A stretch of 50,863 bases of DNA from an uncultured Verrucomicrobiales bacterium (GCA_905478925.1 CAJQKQ010000055.1:1-50863), one strand, 5' to 3'. Shown: positions 26,963 to 36,001, numbered from the stretch's first letter. Numbers and translations: made by a program. Notes: generated by a model not told the origin, from the sequence alone.

Positions 26963-27544
26963 TCACGCCGCCTTTTTTTCGGCAGCGGCTTTCGCTTTCT
27001 CGTCAAATATCCCGCCGATGAAGAGTAGCACGGCGGCGATGCAGATGCAGGAATCAGCGACGTTGAATGTCGGCCACCAGCCGTAGAGCGGGAGATTTAC
27101 AGCGACGAAATCCACCACGTAGCCGTTGGCAAGCCGTTCCCAGAATCCGCTGTCCTTGCTGTGCTCGAGGAGAAAGCCTTGCACCAACCTGTCCGTCAGA
27201 TTTCCGAATATCCCGCAGACGAGGAGTGACACTGCGATTTTGGAAAGCAGGTGGTCGAAGACTCCCTTTTTCCAGAAAATCCGTATCATCACGAGTGCGA
27301 TGATGGGGACGATCAGGAAAACGATTGGAGCCCAGCTGGTGCCGTTTCCCAAACCGAAAGCGACGCCTTGGTTGTGGACGCGTATCCAGTGGAAAACATC
27401 AGGGATGATCATCCATGGCATGTCGTGGGAGGCGAATCCACCCGGAGGCGGCTCGGAGAAATATCCGACCGTCCATGCCTTCGTCGCCTGATCGAGGATG
27501 TAGAGCGGGAGGGTGAGGAACAGCAGCAGCTTGGGAAGGGTCAT
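26963..27544 (-). CDS. lspA: Lipoprotein signal peptidase
   Basis: A 193-residue inner-membrane aspartyl protease that removes signal peptides from lipoproteins. It has four membrane helices. The catalytic aspartates are in GIFGNLTDR and FNVADSCICIA. The insertion between helices 1 and 2 (about residues 32-55) is longer than in E. coli. The family motif N-x-G-V-A-F-G is present as NQGVAFG. It lies 48 bases after ileS on the same strand, a common gene pair; several lipoproteins in this window are its expected substrates. Confidence 0.94.
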   Translation of the reverse strand: MTLPKLLLFLTLPLYILDQATKAWTVGYFSEPPPGGFASHDMPWMIIPDVFHWIRVHNQGVAFGLGNGTSWAPIVFLIVPIIALVMIRIFWKKGVFDHLLSKIAVSLLVCGIFGNLTDRLVQGFLLEHSKDSGFWERLANGYVVDFVAVNLPLYGWWPTFNVADSCICIAAVLLFIGGIFDEKAKAAAEKKAA

Positions 27545-27592
27545 GAAACTCGAAACTTTAAATTCTAAACTCCAAGGAAGATGCTGTGGCCG

Positions 27593-30325
27593 TTAGTTGG
27601 TTGCTGAAACCACGTCCTCACACCGCTGGCAGAGGCCGGAGGCGATGACAGGTTCGTGCTTGCGGCAGCGCGGGCAGAGCGGGAGCTCTGTCTTCGTGGC
27701 GGTGGCGGAAAGGCTCTCACCCGGTGTCACGGAAAGCTCCGCAATGATGAAGAACTCGGTCGCGAATTCGCGATCGTTGAGCATTTCCAGGAGATGCGAA
27801 TCGGCGGCCGGGACAGTGAGAGTGACCGCCGCTTCGTTGTTGCGGGTGAATTCCTTGGCCTGCACCTTCGCCTCGATGGCGGTTTGCATTGCCGCCTTGA
27901 TCTGGAAAAGGCGTTCCACGTCTTTGCTTGCTTGTCCGTGGGCGAAGTTTGGATCGGCGGCGGGGAAATTCTGTTCGTGAACGCTGCCTTTGGTGAAGGC
28001 TGCGTGCTCCCATGCCTCGTCGGCCGTGAAGGCTAGGACGGGGGCGAGCAGGCGGGTGATGGTACTGAAGATCTCGTACATCGCGGCCTGTGAGGCGAGG
28101 CGGCGAGGGGAATCCGGCGCGTCGCAATACATCCGGTCTTTCAGAGCATCGATGTAGACGGCGGAAAGATCGGTGGTGCAGAACTGGTTGATGGAGTTGA
28201 AGACCTTGCGGAACTCGAAGGATTCGTAGGCGGCGAGGCACTCTTTGGTGACGGCGTGGAGGCGCTCGAGTATCCACTGGTCTAGGAGAGTTAGCTCACT
28301 GCGGACTAAAGTCCGCGTTCCGTCGTAGCCATCGAGGTTTCCGAGCAGGATGCGGAGTGTGTTGCGGAGGCGGCGGTAAGGCTCGGCGACCTGTTTGAAG
28401 AGGTCTTCTCCGAAGGGAACTTCGTTTTGCCAATCCACGCTGGAGACCCAGAGGCGGACGATGTCGGCGCCGTATTTGTTGTAGAAATGGGCGGCGTCGG
28501 TGGGCTTGCCCTTCTTCTTGTCGTCGGACTTGGAGGTCTTCTTCCCGGTATCCTTGTCCACTACGAAACCGTGGGTCATGACTGTCTTGTATGGCGCGTG
28601 GCCGCGGTAGGCAGTGGACAGCATCAGCGAGCTTTGGAACCAGCCGCGGTGCTGGTCGGTGGCCTCCAGATAAAGATCAGCGGGGCAGTGCAGCTCGGGA
28701 TGGGTGTCGAGCACGGCGGCATGGGAGCAGCCGGAATCGATCCAGACATCGAGCGTGTCTGTGCCTTTCTTTAGCCCGGCTGGGTGGCCGAGTTTGGCGG
28801 CGAGTTCGTCGTCGGTGGATTCGAACCAGACGTTGGTGCCTTCTTTTTCGACGAGGTCGGCAACCTTTTTCGCGAGGTCTGCGGTGAGGATAGCCTTGTT
28901 ATTTTCATCAAAGAAAACGGGAATGGGAACGCCCCAAGTGCGCTGGCGGGAGATGCACCAGTCGGGTCTGGACTCGACGGTTCCGTGAATGCGGTTGCGA
29001 CCCCAAGCGGGCATCCATTTCGCTTTGTCGATTTCTTCGAGGGCTTTGCCGCGCAGTGAATCGAGCGAGATGAAGAATTGTTCCACTGCACGGAAGATGA
29101 TAGGCGTTTTTGAGCGCCAGCAATGCGGGTAGGAGTGGCGGTATTCTTCTTGGGCGAGCAGGTGGCCGCTTTCCGCGAGGATCTCGATGATGCGTTTGTT
29201 GGATTTAAAAACGTGTTGCCCAACGAGTTCTGGAAGGCCGACTTCCTCGGTGAAAAGCCCCTCGTCATCGACCGGGGAAAGCACCGCCAGGCCGTTTTGT
29301 TGGCCGACGACGTAGTCGTCCGCGCCGTGACCCGGGGCGATGTGGACTGCGCCGGTGCCGGTTTCGGTGGTTACGAAATTTGCGAGGATGACTTTCGAGG
29401 TGCGGTCGAGGAATGGGTGTTTGGCTTCGGCGCCTTCGAGTTCGCGACCCTTGGTCTCGGAAAGCGTTTCCTTGAGCGCGTAGCCGGTCTTTTCCTCAAA
29501 GGCTTCGAGCAGTTCGCGGACGATCACAAAATTTTCCTCGGACTCACCGTTGGAGAATTTTCCGACGATGTAGGTGAACTCCGGATGCACCGCGATGCCG
29601 AGGTTGGCAGGAAGCGTCCACGGGGTTGTCGTCCAGATCGCCATCGAGGCCTTTCCGGCAAGGTCGCCTGCGACGAGCGGGAACTTCACGAAGATCGCCG
29701 GGCTGGTCTTATCTGCGTATTCCACCTCCGCTTCCGCGAGGGCGGTCTGCGCGCCGTAAGACCATTGGACGGGCTTCTTGGATTGGTAGATGGAGTCGGT
29801 TTCCACGAGTTTCGCGAAAACACGGAGGATGTTCGCCTCGTAGGCGGGATCCATCGTGAGGTAGGGGTTTTCCCAATCCGCGAAGACGCCGAGGCGCTTG
29901 AAGGAGGCGCGCTGGATGTCGATGAATCCAGCGGCGAACTCGGTGCAGCGGCGGCGGATCTCGGCGGGCTCCAGTCCGGCTGCCTGTTTGACGACCTTGA
30001 ATTCGATGGGCAGGCCGTGGCAGTCCCAGCCGGGGATCAAGGGCGTATGGAAGCCCGCCATGGTCTTGGATTTCACCACCAGATCTTTAAGCAGTTTGTT
30101 CAGCGCGGTGCCCATATGGACGTCGCCGTTGGCGAAAGGCGGGCCGTCGTGGAGGATGTAATCGGGTGCGCCGGAGGCCTTGCGAGCGGCGGTGATCTTC
30201 GCGTAGAGGCTGGATTTCTCCCAAATTGCGAGGCGCTGAGGCTCATTTTTCACGAGATCCCCGCGCATGGGGAAGCTCGTCTGTGGCAAGGTCAGCGTGT
30301 CTTTGTAATTCGGGGCGGTGCTCAT
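27593..30325 (-). CDS. ileS: Isoleucyl-tRNA synthetase
   Basis: Charges tRNA-Ile, 910 residues from the ATG at 30325 (MSTAPNYKDT). The frame is open slightly upstream but the shorter start fits the family. The class I signature HIGH reads H70-M-G-T73 (GPPFANGDVHMGTALNK), and KMSKS reads KKTSKS, followed by a charged insertion DDKKKGKPTDAAHF. The editing CP1 domain contains WTTTPWTLPANLG and GADDYVVG. GWDCHGLPIE is intact. The C-terminus has a zinc-binding motif of CPRC and CQRC. Upstream of lspA on the same strand. Confidence 0.95.
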   Translation of the reverse strand: MSTAPNYKDTLTLPQTSFPMRGDLVKNEPQRLAIWEKSSLYAKITAARKASGAPDYILHDGPPFANGDVHMGTALNKLLKDLVVKSKTMAGFHTPLIPGWDCHGLPIEFKVVKQAAGLEPAEIRRRCTEFAAGFIDIQRASFKRLGVFADWENPYLTMDPAYEANILRVFAKLVETDSIYQSKKPVQWSYGAQTALAEAEVEYADKTSPAIFVKFPLVAGDLAGKASMAIWTTTPWTLPANLGIAVHPEFTYIVGKFSNGESEENFVIVRELLEAFEEKTGYALKETLSETKGRELEGAEAKHPFLDRTSKVILANFVTTETGTGAVHIAPGHGADDYVVGQQNGLAVLSPVDDEGLFTEEVGLPELVGQHVFKSNKRIIEILAESGHLLAQEEYRHSYPHCWRSKTPIIFRAVEQFFISLDSLRGKALEEIDKAKWMPAWGRNRIHGTVESRPDWCISRQRTWGVPIPVFFDENNKAILTADLAKKVADLVEKEGTNVWFESTDDELAAKLGHPAGLKKGTDTLDVWIDSGCSHAAVLDTHPELHCPADLYLEATDQHRGWFQSSLMLSTAYRGHAPYKTVMTHGFVVDKDTGKKTSKSDDKKKGKPTDAAHFYNKYGADIVRLWVSSVDWQNEVPFGEDLFKQVAEPYRRLRNTLRILLGNLDGYDGTRTLVRSELTLLDQWILERLHAVTKECLAAYESFEFRKVFNSINQFCTTDLSAVYIDALKDRMYCDAPDSPRRLASQAAMYEIFSTITRLLAPVLAFTADEAWEHAAFTKGSVHEQNFPAADPNFAHGQASKDVERLFQIKAAMQTAIEAKVQAKEFTRNNEAAVTLTVPAADSHLLEMLNDREFATEFFIIAELSVTPGESLSATATKTELPLCPRCRKHEPVIASGLCQRCEDVVSATN

Positions 30326-30462
30326 GGCGGGCGCGGAAGCTAGCAACCACTTTCCTGCGGGTCAATACCGAGGCGGAGGTGGAAATCGGTGTTGTCGCAG
30401 CGGAATCTGCCGCCTAGACTCGGGGAAGTCTCCGTTCCGTATTCCTCTCCCGACAGCATCCC

Positions 30463-31290
30463 ATGGGCATCTTCAAGAAACCTTCCCTCCGTAGCCAACC
30501 CAAGCGTGACGACATGCCGGAAGGCTTGTGGTCAAAATGCCCAGATTGTGGCGCAATGGTTCACGCCCTCGAGCTCAAGCAGAGTCTCCAAACCTGCCCG
30601 CCCTGCGGCCATCATTTCTTGATGGATTCGATGGAACGAATCTTCCTTCTGGCGGATCAAGGGACGTTTGAGGAAACGGAAGAGGGGTTGTTTTCCGCAA
30701 ATCCGCTCGGCTTCAAGGGCTACGAGGAGAAAATCGAAGTCCTGCGTGATAAGACCAAGATGAATGATGCGGTCGTCACGGGTCGGCTTACGATACTCGG
30801 AAAACCGGCGATGATCGCGGTGATGGATTTTAAGTTTTTCGCCGGATCGATGGGTTCGGTGGTCGGTGAGAAAATCACCCGTGCGATTGAGACGGCGATC
30901 AAGGAGAAGCGGGGGATGATTATCGTATCCGCCTCATCCGGTGCGCGGATGCAGGAGGGGATGCTCTCGCTGATGCAGATGGCCAAGACCTGCGGCGCGC
31001 TCGCCCGGCTCGGAGAGGCGAATTTGCCCTACATTTCCGTCTTCACCCACCCGACTACCGGCGGCGTTACTGCCTCCTTCGCGACCATCGGCGACATCAA
31101 TCTCGCCGAGCCCAAGTGCATGATTGGCTTCGCCGGTCCGCGGGTGGTGAAGGAAACGACCCACCAGAATTTGCCCCCCGGCTTCCAGACGGCGGAGTTC
31201 ATGCTCGAGCACGGCCTGATCGATGCGATCGTGCCGAGGCACCAGCTAAAGAACCGCCTCGGCAAGCTGCTGAACTTCATGATGAAGTGA
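30463..31290 (+). CDS. accD: Acetyl-CoA carboxylase carboxyltransferase subunit beta
   Basis: A 275-residue subunit that transfers carboxyl from biotin to acetyl-CoA to make malonyl-CoA. The N-terminal zinc ribbon is CPDC near residue 26 and CPPCGHH near 45. The crotonase-like carboxyltransferase domain has GSMGSVVGEKITRAIE, SASSGARMQEGMLSLMQMAK and the oxyanion segment HPTTGGVTASFA. The C-terminal helix LKNRLGKLLNFMMK is normal. accA is not adjacent. Divergent from ileS with 137 bases between starts. Confidence 0.96.
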   Translation: MGIFKKPSLRSQPKRDDMPEGLWSKCPDCGAMVHALELKQSLQTCPPCGHHFLMDSMERIFLLADQGTFEETEEGLFSANPLGFKGYEEKIEVLRDKTKMNDAVVTGRLTILGKPAMIAVMDFKFFAGSMGSVVGEKITRAIETAIKEKRGMIIVSASSGARMQEGMLSLMQMAKTCGALARLGEANLPYISVFTHPTTGGVTASFATIGDINLAEPKCMIGFAGPRVVKETTHQNLPPGFQTAEFMLEHGLIDAIVPRHQLKNRLGKLLNFMMK

Positions 31291-31452
31291 GAATTGTCCG
31301 ATGACGTACCGGGAATGACTGCCGATTCGGAATAGGAACAGGAATCTGATCTTGTTCTCGATTTCGGCGGCGTTTTTCCTTTTTAAGAACGAGCTGGCGC
31401 TACGTGAGGCCAGAAGCCACGGCATGCCCCTGGTGGGCGAGTGAGCGGCCTA

Positions 31453-31479
31453 TGGAGCGTGGCTTTAGAAGCCGCGCTC
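31453..31479. repeat. 12-bp GC palindrome before pdhC
   Basis: GGAGCGTGGCTT (31453-31464) pairs with AAGCCGCGCTCC (31468-31479), one pair being T-G, with a TAG loop. It lies four bases after the 3' end of pdhC and 162 bases after accD. Same GCGGCTT/AAGCCGC core as the repeats at 2404 and 21542. Likely terminator of pdhC. Confidence 0.75.
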
Positions 31480-31483
31480 CCTA

Positions 31484-32818
31484 TTAGAGCAGCATCAGTG
31501 CCGGGTTCTCGATGAGCTTTTTGATCTCGGCGAGGAAAGAGGCGGCGACGGCGCCGTCGACGACGCGGTGGTCGGCGGAGATGCCGATGTTCATGCGCAG
31601 GCCTACGGCTAACTCGCCGTTCTGGACGACGGGTTTCTGGATTGCCGCGCCGACCGAAAGAATAGCCGCTTGCGGTGGGTTGACGATGGCATCGAAGGAA
31701 TCGATGCCCCATGCGCCGAGGTTGGAGACGGTGATCGTGCCGCCGTCGAATTCATTGGGCTTGAGTTTCTTGTCCTTGGCGCGGACCGCGAAGTCTTTCA
31801 CGGCACGCGAGATGGCGAGCAGGGATTTACTTTCTGCTTCTTTGATGACCGGGGTGACCAGGCCGTCCTCAACCGCGATGGCGACGGACAGGCCGATGTG
31901 CTTGAACTTCACGATGTGGTCGCCGGCGAAGGAGGCGTTGATGGCGGGCACGGCCTCGGTGGCGTTGATGGTGGCCTTGAGGATGAAGTCGTTGACCGAA
32001 TACTTGTTGCCGTGGGTTTTCTCCGACTGCTCGTTGACCTGCTTGCGCAGCGCCATGAGCGGGGCGGCATCGACCTCAATGTGGAGGTAGAAATGCGGGA
32101 TGGTGGTCTTGGAGGTGAGCAGGCGCGAGGCGATGATCTTGCGCATCGAGGAGAGCTCGATGCGCTCGTCGCCTTCTTTCGAGGTCGGCATGATCGCGGC
32201 AGCGGCGGGGGCCGGAGCGGTAGGGGCTGAGGCAGGGGCTGCTGTCGGGGCGGGGGTAGGCGATCCGGTGGCGCGTGCCTTGACGGCTTGGGTGAGTTTG
32301 GCGGCTGCGGCTGCGGCCTGAGAAGGTTGTTTCGGCGCGGCGCCGGTGGATGCCTTTTCGACATCGTCTTTCACGATGCGGCCTGCGGGGCCGGTTCCGG
32401 TCACGCCGGAAAGGTCGACACCGAGTTCGGCTGCAACCTTGCGGGCGAGGGGGGATGCCTTGACGCGAGCGCCGTCGGAGGGTTGCGGAGCGGGAACCTG
32501 AGTGGGAGCCGCTGCGGCGGCGGCCGGAGCTTCCGCTGCGGCGGGTGCTGCAGCTTGGGCGGGTGCGGAAGCGTCGCTACCAGCCCCGTCGAGCACCGCG
32601 AGGACGCCGCCGATCTCAGCCTTTGCGCCTTCCTGGATGCGGATTTCAGTGATCGTGCCCTCATCGAAGGCCTCCATTTCCATCGTGGCCTTGTCGGTTT
32701 CGATCTCGGCAAGGATGTCGCCGATTTCGACGCTATCGCCGACTTTCTTGTGCCATTTGATGAGGGTGCCTTCGGTCATAGTGTCCGAGAGTTTGGGCAT
32801 TTCGATGTTTACTGACAT
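31484..32818 (-). CDS. pdhC: Pyruvate dehydrogenase E2 (dihydrolipoamide acetyltransferase)
   Basis: The 444-residue core of a 2-oxoacid dehydrogenase complex. One lipoyl domain fills residues 1-80 with the modified lysine K43 in ETDKATMEMEAF. A long Ala/Pro/Thr-rich linker follows, then the E1/E3-binding domain around residues 124-160 (KASPLARKVAAELGVDLSGV), a second linker, and the acetyltransferase domain from about 225 with the catalytic histidine in ISADHRVVDGAVAAS. The C-terminus NPALMLL is typical. The lipoyl start MPKLSDTMTEG indicates the pyruvate type. E1 and E3 genes are not in the window. Confidence 0.93.
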   Translation of the reverse strand: MSVNIEMPKLSDTMTEGTLIKWHKKVGDSVEIGDILAEIETDKATMEMEAFDEGTITEIRIQEGAKAEIGGVLAVLDGAGSDASAPAQAAAPAAAEAPAAAAAAPTQVPAPQPSDGARVKASPLARKVAAELGVDLSGVTGTGPAGRIVKDDVEKASTGAAPKQPSQAAAAAAKLTQAVKARATGSPTPAPTAAPASAPTAPAPAAAAIMPTSKEGDERIELSSMRKIIASRLLTSKTTIPHFYLHIEVDAAPLMALRKQVNEQSEKTHGNKYSVNDFILKATINATEAVPAINASFAGDHIVKFKHIGLSVAIAVEDGLVTPVIKEAESKSLLAISRAVKDFAVRAKDKKLKPNEFDGGTITVSNLGAWGIDSFDAIVNPPQAAILSVGAAIQKPVVQNGELAVGLRMNIGISADHRVVDGAVAASFLAEIKKLIENPALMLL

Positions 32819-32901
32819 GTGATGTAGGGAAAATGGGGTTAGGCGGGAAGGATGGGAGAATAACGGGGTATTTCCAGCCCTTTTTGCGCCAAGCGGAAAG
32901 T

Positions 32902-32938
32902 AAGAAGCGCGGAACGGATAGGCCGAACCGCGCTTCTT
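32902..32938 (-). terminator. Hairpin after the lipoprotein gene
   Basis: AAGAAGCGCGG (32902-32912) pairs perfectly with CCGCGCTTCTT (32928-32938) over a 15-base loop. It lies 22 bases downstream of the minus-strand lipoprotein gene and about 80 bases before the pdhC start. The T-rich tail is interrupted, so termination is likely but not certain. Confidence 0.6.
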
Positions 32939-32960
32939 GGAAATCAGATTGGAAAACCGG

Positions 32961-33353
32961 TTACTCGGCGAGCTTCCGCATGGTCGGGATCAGGCCGATA
33001 TTCGGGCTGCCGACAGGGCCTTGAGCGGTGGCCATTTTCATGTAGGCCTCGGAGGTTGTTCCACAGCAGTCCTTTTTCGGGCAATACAAGCGCACGCATG
33101 ACCGGCATGGGACGCGCTTCTTGGATGTGACGGTCTTGTAGCGGGGAACCTTTTTCTCAACGGTGGTGACCATGCCGCCTTTGCCGCTGGCATTGGGGGT
33201 GTAGACTTCTTCGGTGACGATGTCGTATCCACAGGTTTTCACTTCACGCGTAGAAGTGCGGTATCCGGCGGTGCCGTTCGAGAACAGCGCGCAGCAGGAT
33301 GAGAAGCTCAGGGAAAGGGCGAGGAGAGTCAGGAGGCCAAGGATTTTTTTCAT
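32961..33353 (-). CDS. Cysteine-rich lipoprotein
   Basis: A 130-residue exported protein. The lipoprotein signal has a lysine start (MKKILGLLTLLALSLSFSSC) and the cleavable lipobox ends at the first cysteine, C20. The mature part begins CCALFSNGTAGYRTSTRE and contains paired cysteines in PCRSCVRLYCPKKDCCG, which could bind a metal or form disulphides. No family is recognised. A tiny lipoprotein gene 31 bases upstream, ending CCCLF, has a very similar signal peptide, so the two probably arose by duplication and share a transcript. Confidence 0.7.
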   Translation of the reverse strand: MKKILGLLTLLALSLSFSSCCALFSNGTAGYRTSTREVKTCGYDIVTEEVYTPNASGKGGMVTTVEKKVPRYKTVTSKKRVPCRSCVRLYCPKKDCCGTTSEAYMKMATAQGPVGSPNIGLIPTMRKLAE

Positions 33354-33384
33354 CGGAGTGTTATCTGGAGGTTGGATCAGTCGT

Positions 33385-33462
33385 TCAGAAGAGGCAGCAG
33401 CAGGATGTTGCAGCGAGGGTGGTGATGGCCAGTAGCGAAAAAGCGGCGATTCGTTTGAACAT
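33385..33462 (-). CDS. 25-residue lipoprotein peptide
   Basis: A very short frame, MFKRIAAFSLLAITTLAATSC then CCLF and stop. It has a basic N-terminus, a hydrophobic core and a lipobox ending at the cysteine, so it could be exported and lipidated to leave a four-residue lipopeptide (CCCLF). It sits 31 bases upstream of the larger cysteine-rich lipoprotein on the same strand and resembles its signal peptide. A real small gene or a remnant of the larger one are both possible. Confidence 0.5.
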   Translation of the reverse strand: MFKRIAAFSLLAITTLAATSCCCLF

Positions 33463-33573
33463 GGTGTGAGGTTATGGAAGTGTTGCGGCTTGGCAATAAA
33501 ATTTCGCCGTTGGACGGACGGCTCATCCTGTTCCGAGCTGGACTTGGCGGGGGGTGGGCGACATTTTCAGAGG

Positions 33574-34602
33574 ATGGAGGACGGGAAATGGATGGAGCTG
33601 GCTCTTGCGGAGGCGCGGAAAGGCGTCGGCAGGACTGCGCCGAACCCTCCCGTCGGTGCGGTTCTGGTGAAGGACGGTGTGTTGCTGGGAAGTGGTTGGC
33701 ACCGCAAGGTTGGGGCGCCCCATGCGGAGCTGGAGGCGATCGCGGCGGCGGAAAAATTCTATGGCACAGGCGACCTCGCCGGGGCGACGGCTTATGTGAC
33801 GCTTGAGCCGTGCTCGACGGTCGGGAAAACTCCGGCCTGTACCGGCGGGCTGATTGCGGCGGGGGTTTCGCGGGTCGTGTATGCGTGCGCGGATCCGAAT
33901 CCGGCCCATGCGGGCGCGGCGGATGCGATCCTAGCGGCGGCGGGGATTTCCGTGAAATCCGGGGTTTTGCGAGGGGAGTGCTCGGAGATCCTGCGGCCAT
34001 TTTCCAAGGTTCAGGGGACGGGGCTGCCATGGGTGATCTGGAAATGTGCGATGTCGCTGGATGGAAAAATCACCAGGCCTGCGGGCGAGGGGCAGTGGCT
34101 GAGCGGGGCGGAATCCAGGATGGATGTGCAGCGCCTGCGGGGAGAGGTCGATGTGATACTGACCAGCGGAGAAACGGTGCGGCGCGATCGTCCGGCGCTG
34201 ACGATACGGGTGCCGGAGCTATTGGAGGGGAGAGAGCAGCCGTGGCGGGTGGTGATGACGGATCAGCCTGACACCATGCCGATGGATGCACCCCTGTTTT
34301 CCGACGAATGGAAGGAACGGACGCTGCTGCGGGGTCGTGCGGACATGGCAGGAATGCTGCGCGGTCTGGTAAGGGATCAGGGCGCGCTCTCGGTGATGAT
34401 CGAGGCCGGAGGGAAATTTTCCGCAGCGATGATCGCCGCAGGACTTGTGGACGAGGCGGTGATTTATCATGCGCCCATCCTGTGCGGAGACACCGTGCCG
34501 GCCTTGGCGGGGGGGGCTTTCCCGGAATCCATAAAGCTCACCGGAATCCGCCACGAAACGCTTGGAGACGATTTGAAGGTGAGAGGGCTTTTGGTGAAAT
34601 GA
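33574..34602 (+). CDS. ribD: Riboflavin biosynthesis deaminase/reductase
   Basis: A 342-residue bifunctional enzyme for the second and third steps of riboflavin synthesis. The zinc deaminase domain has APHAELEAI and EPCSTVGKTPACTG. The NADPH-dependent reductase follows from about residue 145 with KCAMSLDGKI, a Rossmann part and IEAGGKFSAAMI. ATG at 33574 or 33592 (MELALAEARKG) can be the start; the AGAGG at 33570-33574 overlaps the first and the GGAGG at 33576-33580 precedes the second. Its stop overlaps the start of the ABC ATPase by four bases, so they are coupled. No other rib gene is adjacent. Confidence 0.93.
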   Translation: MEDGKWMELALAEARKGVGRTAPNPPVGAVLVKDGVLLGSGWHRKVGAPHAELEAIAAAEKFYGTGDLAGATAYVTLEPCSTVGKTPACTGGLIAAGVSRVVYACADPNPAHAGAADAILAAAGISVKSGVLRGECSEILRPFSKVQGTGLPWVIWKCAMSLDGKITRPAGEGQWLSGAESRMDVQRLRGEVDVILTSGETVRRDRPALTIRVPELLEGREQPWRVVMTDQPDTMPMDAPLFSDEWKERTLLRGRADMAGMLRGLVRDQGALSVMIEAGGKFSAAMIAAGLVDEAVIYHAPILCGDTVPALAGGAFPESIKLTGIRHETLGDDLKVRGLLVK

Positions 34603-35387
34603 ATGGGGCGTTTTTCGAAACCAGGAATGCAAATGTGTGGCGCGGCGATGTGCTGGCGCTGCGGAACTTGGATCTGACCCTGCGGCAGGGTGAGAACGTC
34701 GCGATACTCGGAGCAAACGGAGCCGGCAAGAGCAGCCTGCTGAAGTTGATGACAGGCGAGGTGCGTGTGGAGGCGAACCCGAGGGCTTCGTGTCGGCTTT
34801 TCGGCGAGGAACTCTGGAACCTCGAGGAACTGCGGCACAGGATCGGCTTGGTGATGCCGGAGGAGGTGGCGAGGTTTGATCCGCAAGAGCTTGCGGAGGA
34901 TGTGGTGCGCTCCGCATTCCGTGGTGCCTATGGGCGCACCGGTGACATGCGTTTCAAGGCGGAGGAAAAGGAAAAAGCGATTCGGGCGATGGAAGATACT
35001 GGTGTCGGCATGCTCGCATGTAGGCTTTTCGGGCAGCTTTCGTCTGGGGAGAAACGGCGTTTCCTGATCGCGCGGGCACTCGTCCACGATCCGGAGGTTC
35101 TCGTCCTCGATGAGCCCTCCACCGCGCTGGATTTCGGCGCCCGTCTCGGCGTGTTGAAAAGGCTAAGAGGCCTCGCCGGAAACACGGGAAACATCGTGCT
35201 CGTGACCCATGATCCCGGTGAGATTCTTCCCGAGATCGAACGGGTGATCCTGCTCAAAAATGGCCGGATTTTCGCCGACGGGAAGAAGCGGGATGTGGTG
35301 AAACCGGAAACGCTGGGCGATCTCTACGGGATGAAGCTCCGGCTGAGCTGGGAGGATGGCTGGGCCTCGGTCACGGTTCCGGGTTGA
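34599..35387 (+). CDS. ABC-type ATPase
   Basis: A 262-residue cytoplasmic ATP-binding protein. Walker A is GANGAGKSS near residue 40, the signature LSSGEKRRFLIARAL near 148, Walker B LVLDEPST near 170 and the switch histidine in VLVTHDP near 200. The sequence resembles the ModF/YnjD-like single-domain ATPases. No permease or binding protein gene follows. The ATG overlaps the ribD stop, so it is in the ribD operon, perhaps for flavin or another cofactor, but the substrate is unknown. Its 3' end overlaps the convergent vapC end by 17 bases. Confidence 0.85.
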   Translation: MNGAFFETRNANVWRGDVLALRNLDLTLRQGENVAILGANGAGKSSLLKLMTGEVRVEANPRASCRLFGEELWNLEELRHRIGLVMPEEVARFDPQELAEDVVRSAFRGAYGRTGDMRFKAEEKEKAIRAMEDTGVGMLACRLFGQLSSGEKRRFLIARALVHDPEVLVLDEPSTALDFGARLGVLKRLRGLAGNTGNIVLVTHDPGEILPEIERVILLKNGRIFADGKKRDVVKPETLGDLYGMKLRLSWEDGWASVTVPG

Positions 35388-35790
35388 ACATCCCGTTGTA
35401 GCCCGGCGTATAGAGGCGGACACCTATCGTATCCGCCATGATGGAAAAATGCTTGTCGTGGGCATAGACCCGCAGACCCCTCTCGATCGCGATGGTGGCG
35501 ATAAGGATGTCGTTCCAGGGGATGGTGAATCCGGCGGTTTTCATTTTCGCGAAATTGCCGGCGGCCTTGCGCCAAACTTTCTGATCGCTACGCACGTATT
35601 GCAGGATGTCGAAGCGAATCTGTATCTCCTTGATCTCATGCGCCCGAGCACCGCCTAGGATTTCCATTTCGACCGGCCCGCACAAGGTGCTCTCATACAC
35701 CTCTAGCAACCCAGCAACCGCGAGCTTCACATGGACATCCCCTTTGGCGCGGAAAAACTCCACCCATGCACTGGAATCGACGATCACCAT
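35371..35790 (-). CDS. vapC: VapC-type PIN-domain toxin
   Basis: A 139-residue ribonuclease toxin. PIN acidic residues are visible at D5 (MVIVDSSAW), a glutamate in VEMEILGGAR near residue 41, D94 in IPWNDILIATIA and D112 in YAHDKHF. It lies four bases downstream of vapB. A slightly long C-terminal tail overlaps the neighbouring ABC gene. The toxin would be held inactive by VapB. Confidence 0.9.
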   Translation of the reverse strand: MVIVDSSAWVEFFRAKGDVHVKLAVAGLLEVYESTLCGPVEMEILGGARAHEIKEIQIRFDILQYVRSDQKVWRKAAGNFAKMKTAGFTIPWNDILIATIAIERGLRVYAHDKHFSIMADTIGVRLYTPGYNGMFNPEP

Positions 35791-35794
35791 CGTT

Positions 35795-36001
35795 TCAGCG
35801 ATCGTATGCCTCGAGTTCGTCGTTGGTCATTGGATAGTCCGCGAACTTGCCCTCCATCACCTCTTTCGCAAACTCCCTTGCCATCTGGTGGCGGATGAAT
35901 TCCGTGGCAGCCTTGGTGACGGCAGGGCCTTTCTTTTTCTCCCCGGTTAGCCTCATGGCGTTCTCCAATATCTTTTCGTCGATCTCGATTGTCAGCCTCA
36001 C
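35795..36001 (-). CDS. vapB: VapB-type antitoxin
   Basis: A 68-residue protein with a DNA-binding start (MRLTIEIDEKILENAMRLTG) and a middle helix AATEFIRHQMAREFAKEVME that probably binds the toxin. The start codon is GTG at 36001. Short AT-rich upstream DNA with inverted and direct repeats is the likely autoregulatory operator. The pair is a type II toxin-antitoxin unit, a typical mobile module. Confidence 0.88.
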   Translation of the reverse strand: MRLTIEIDEKILENAMRLTGEKKKGPAVTKAATEFIRHQMAREFAKEVMEGKFADYPMTNDELEAYDR

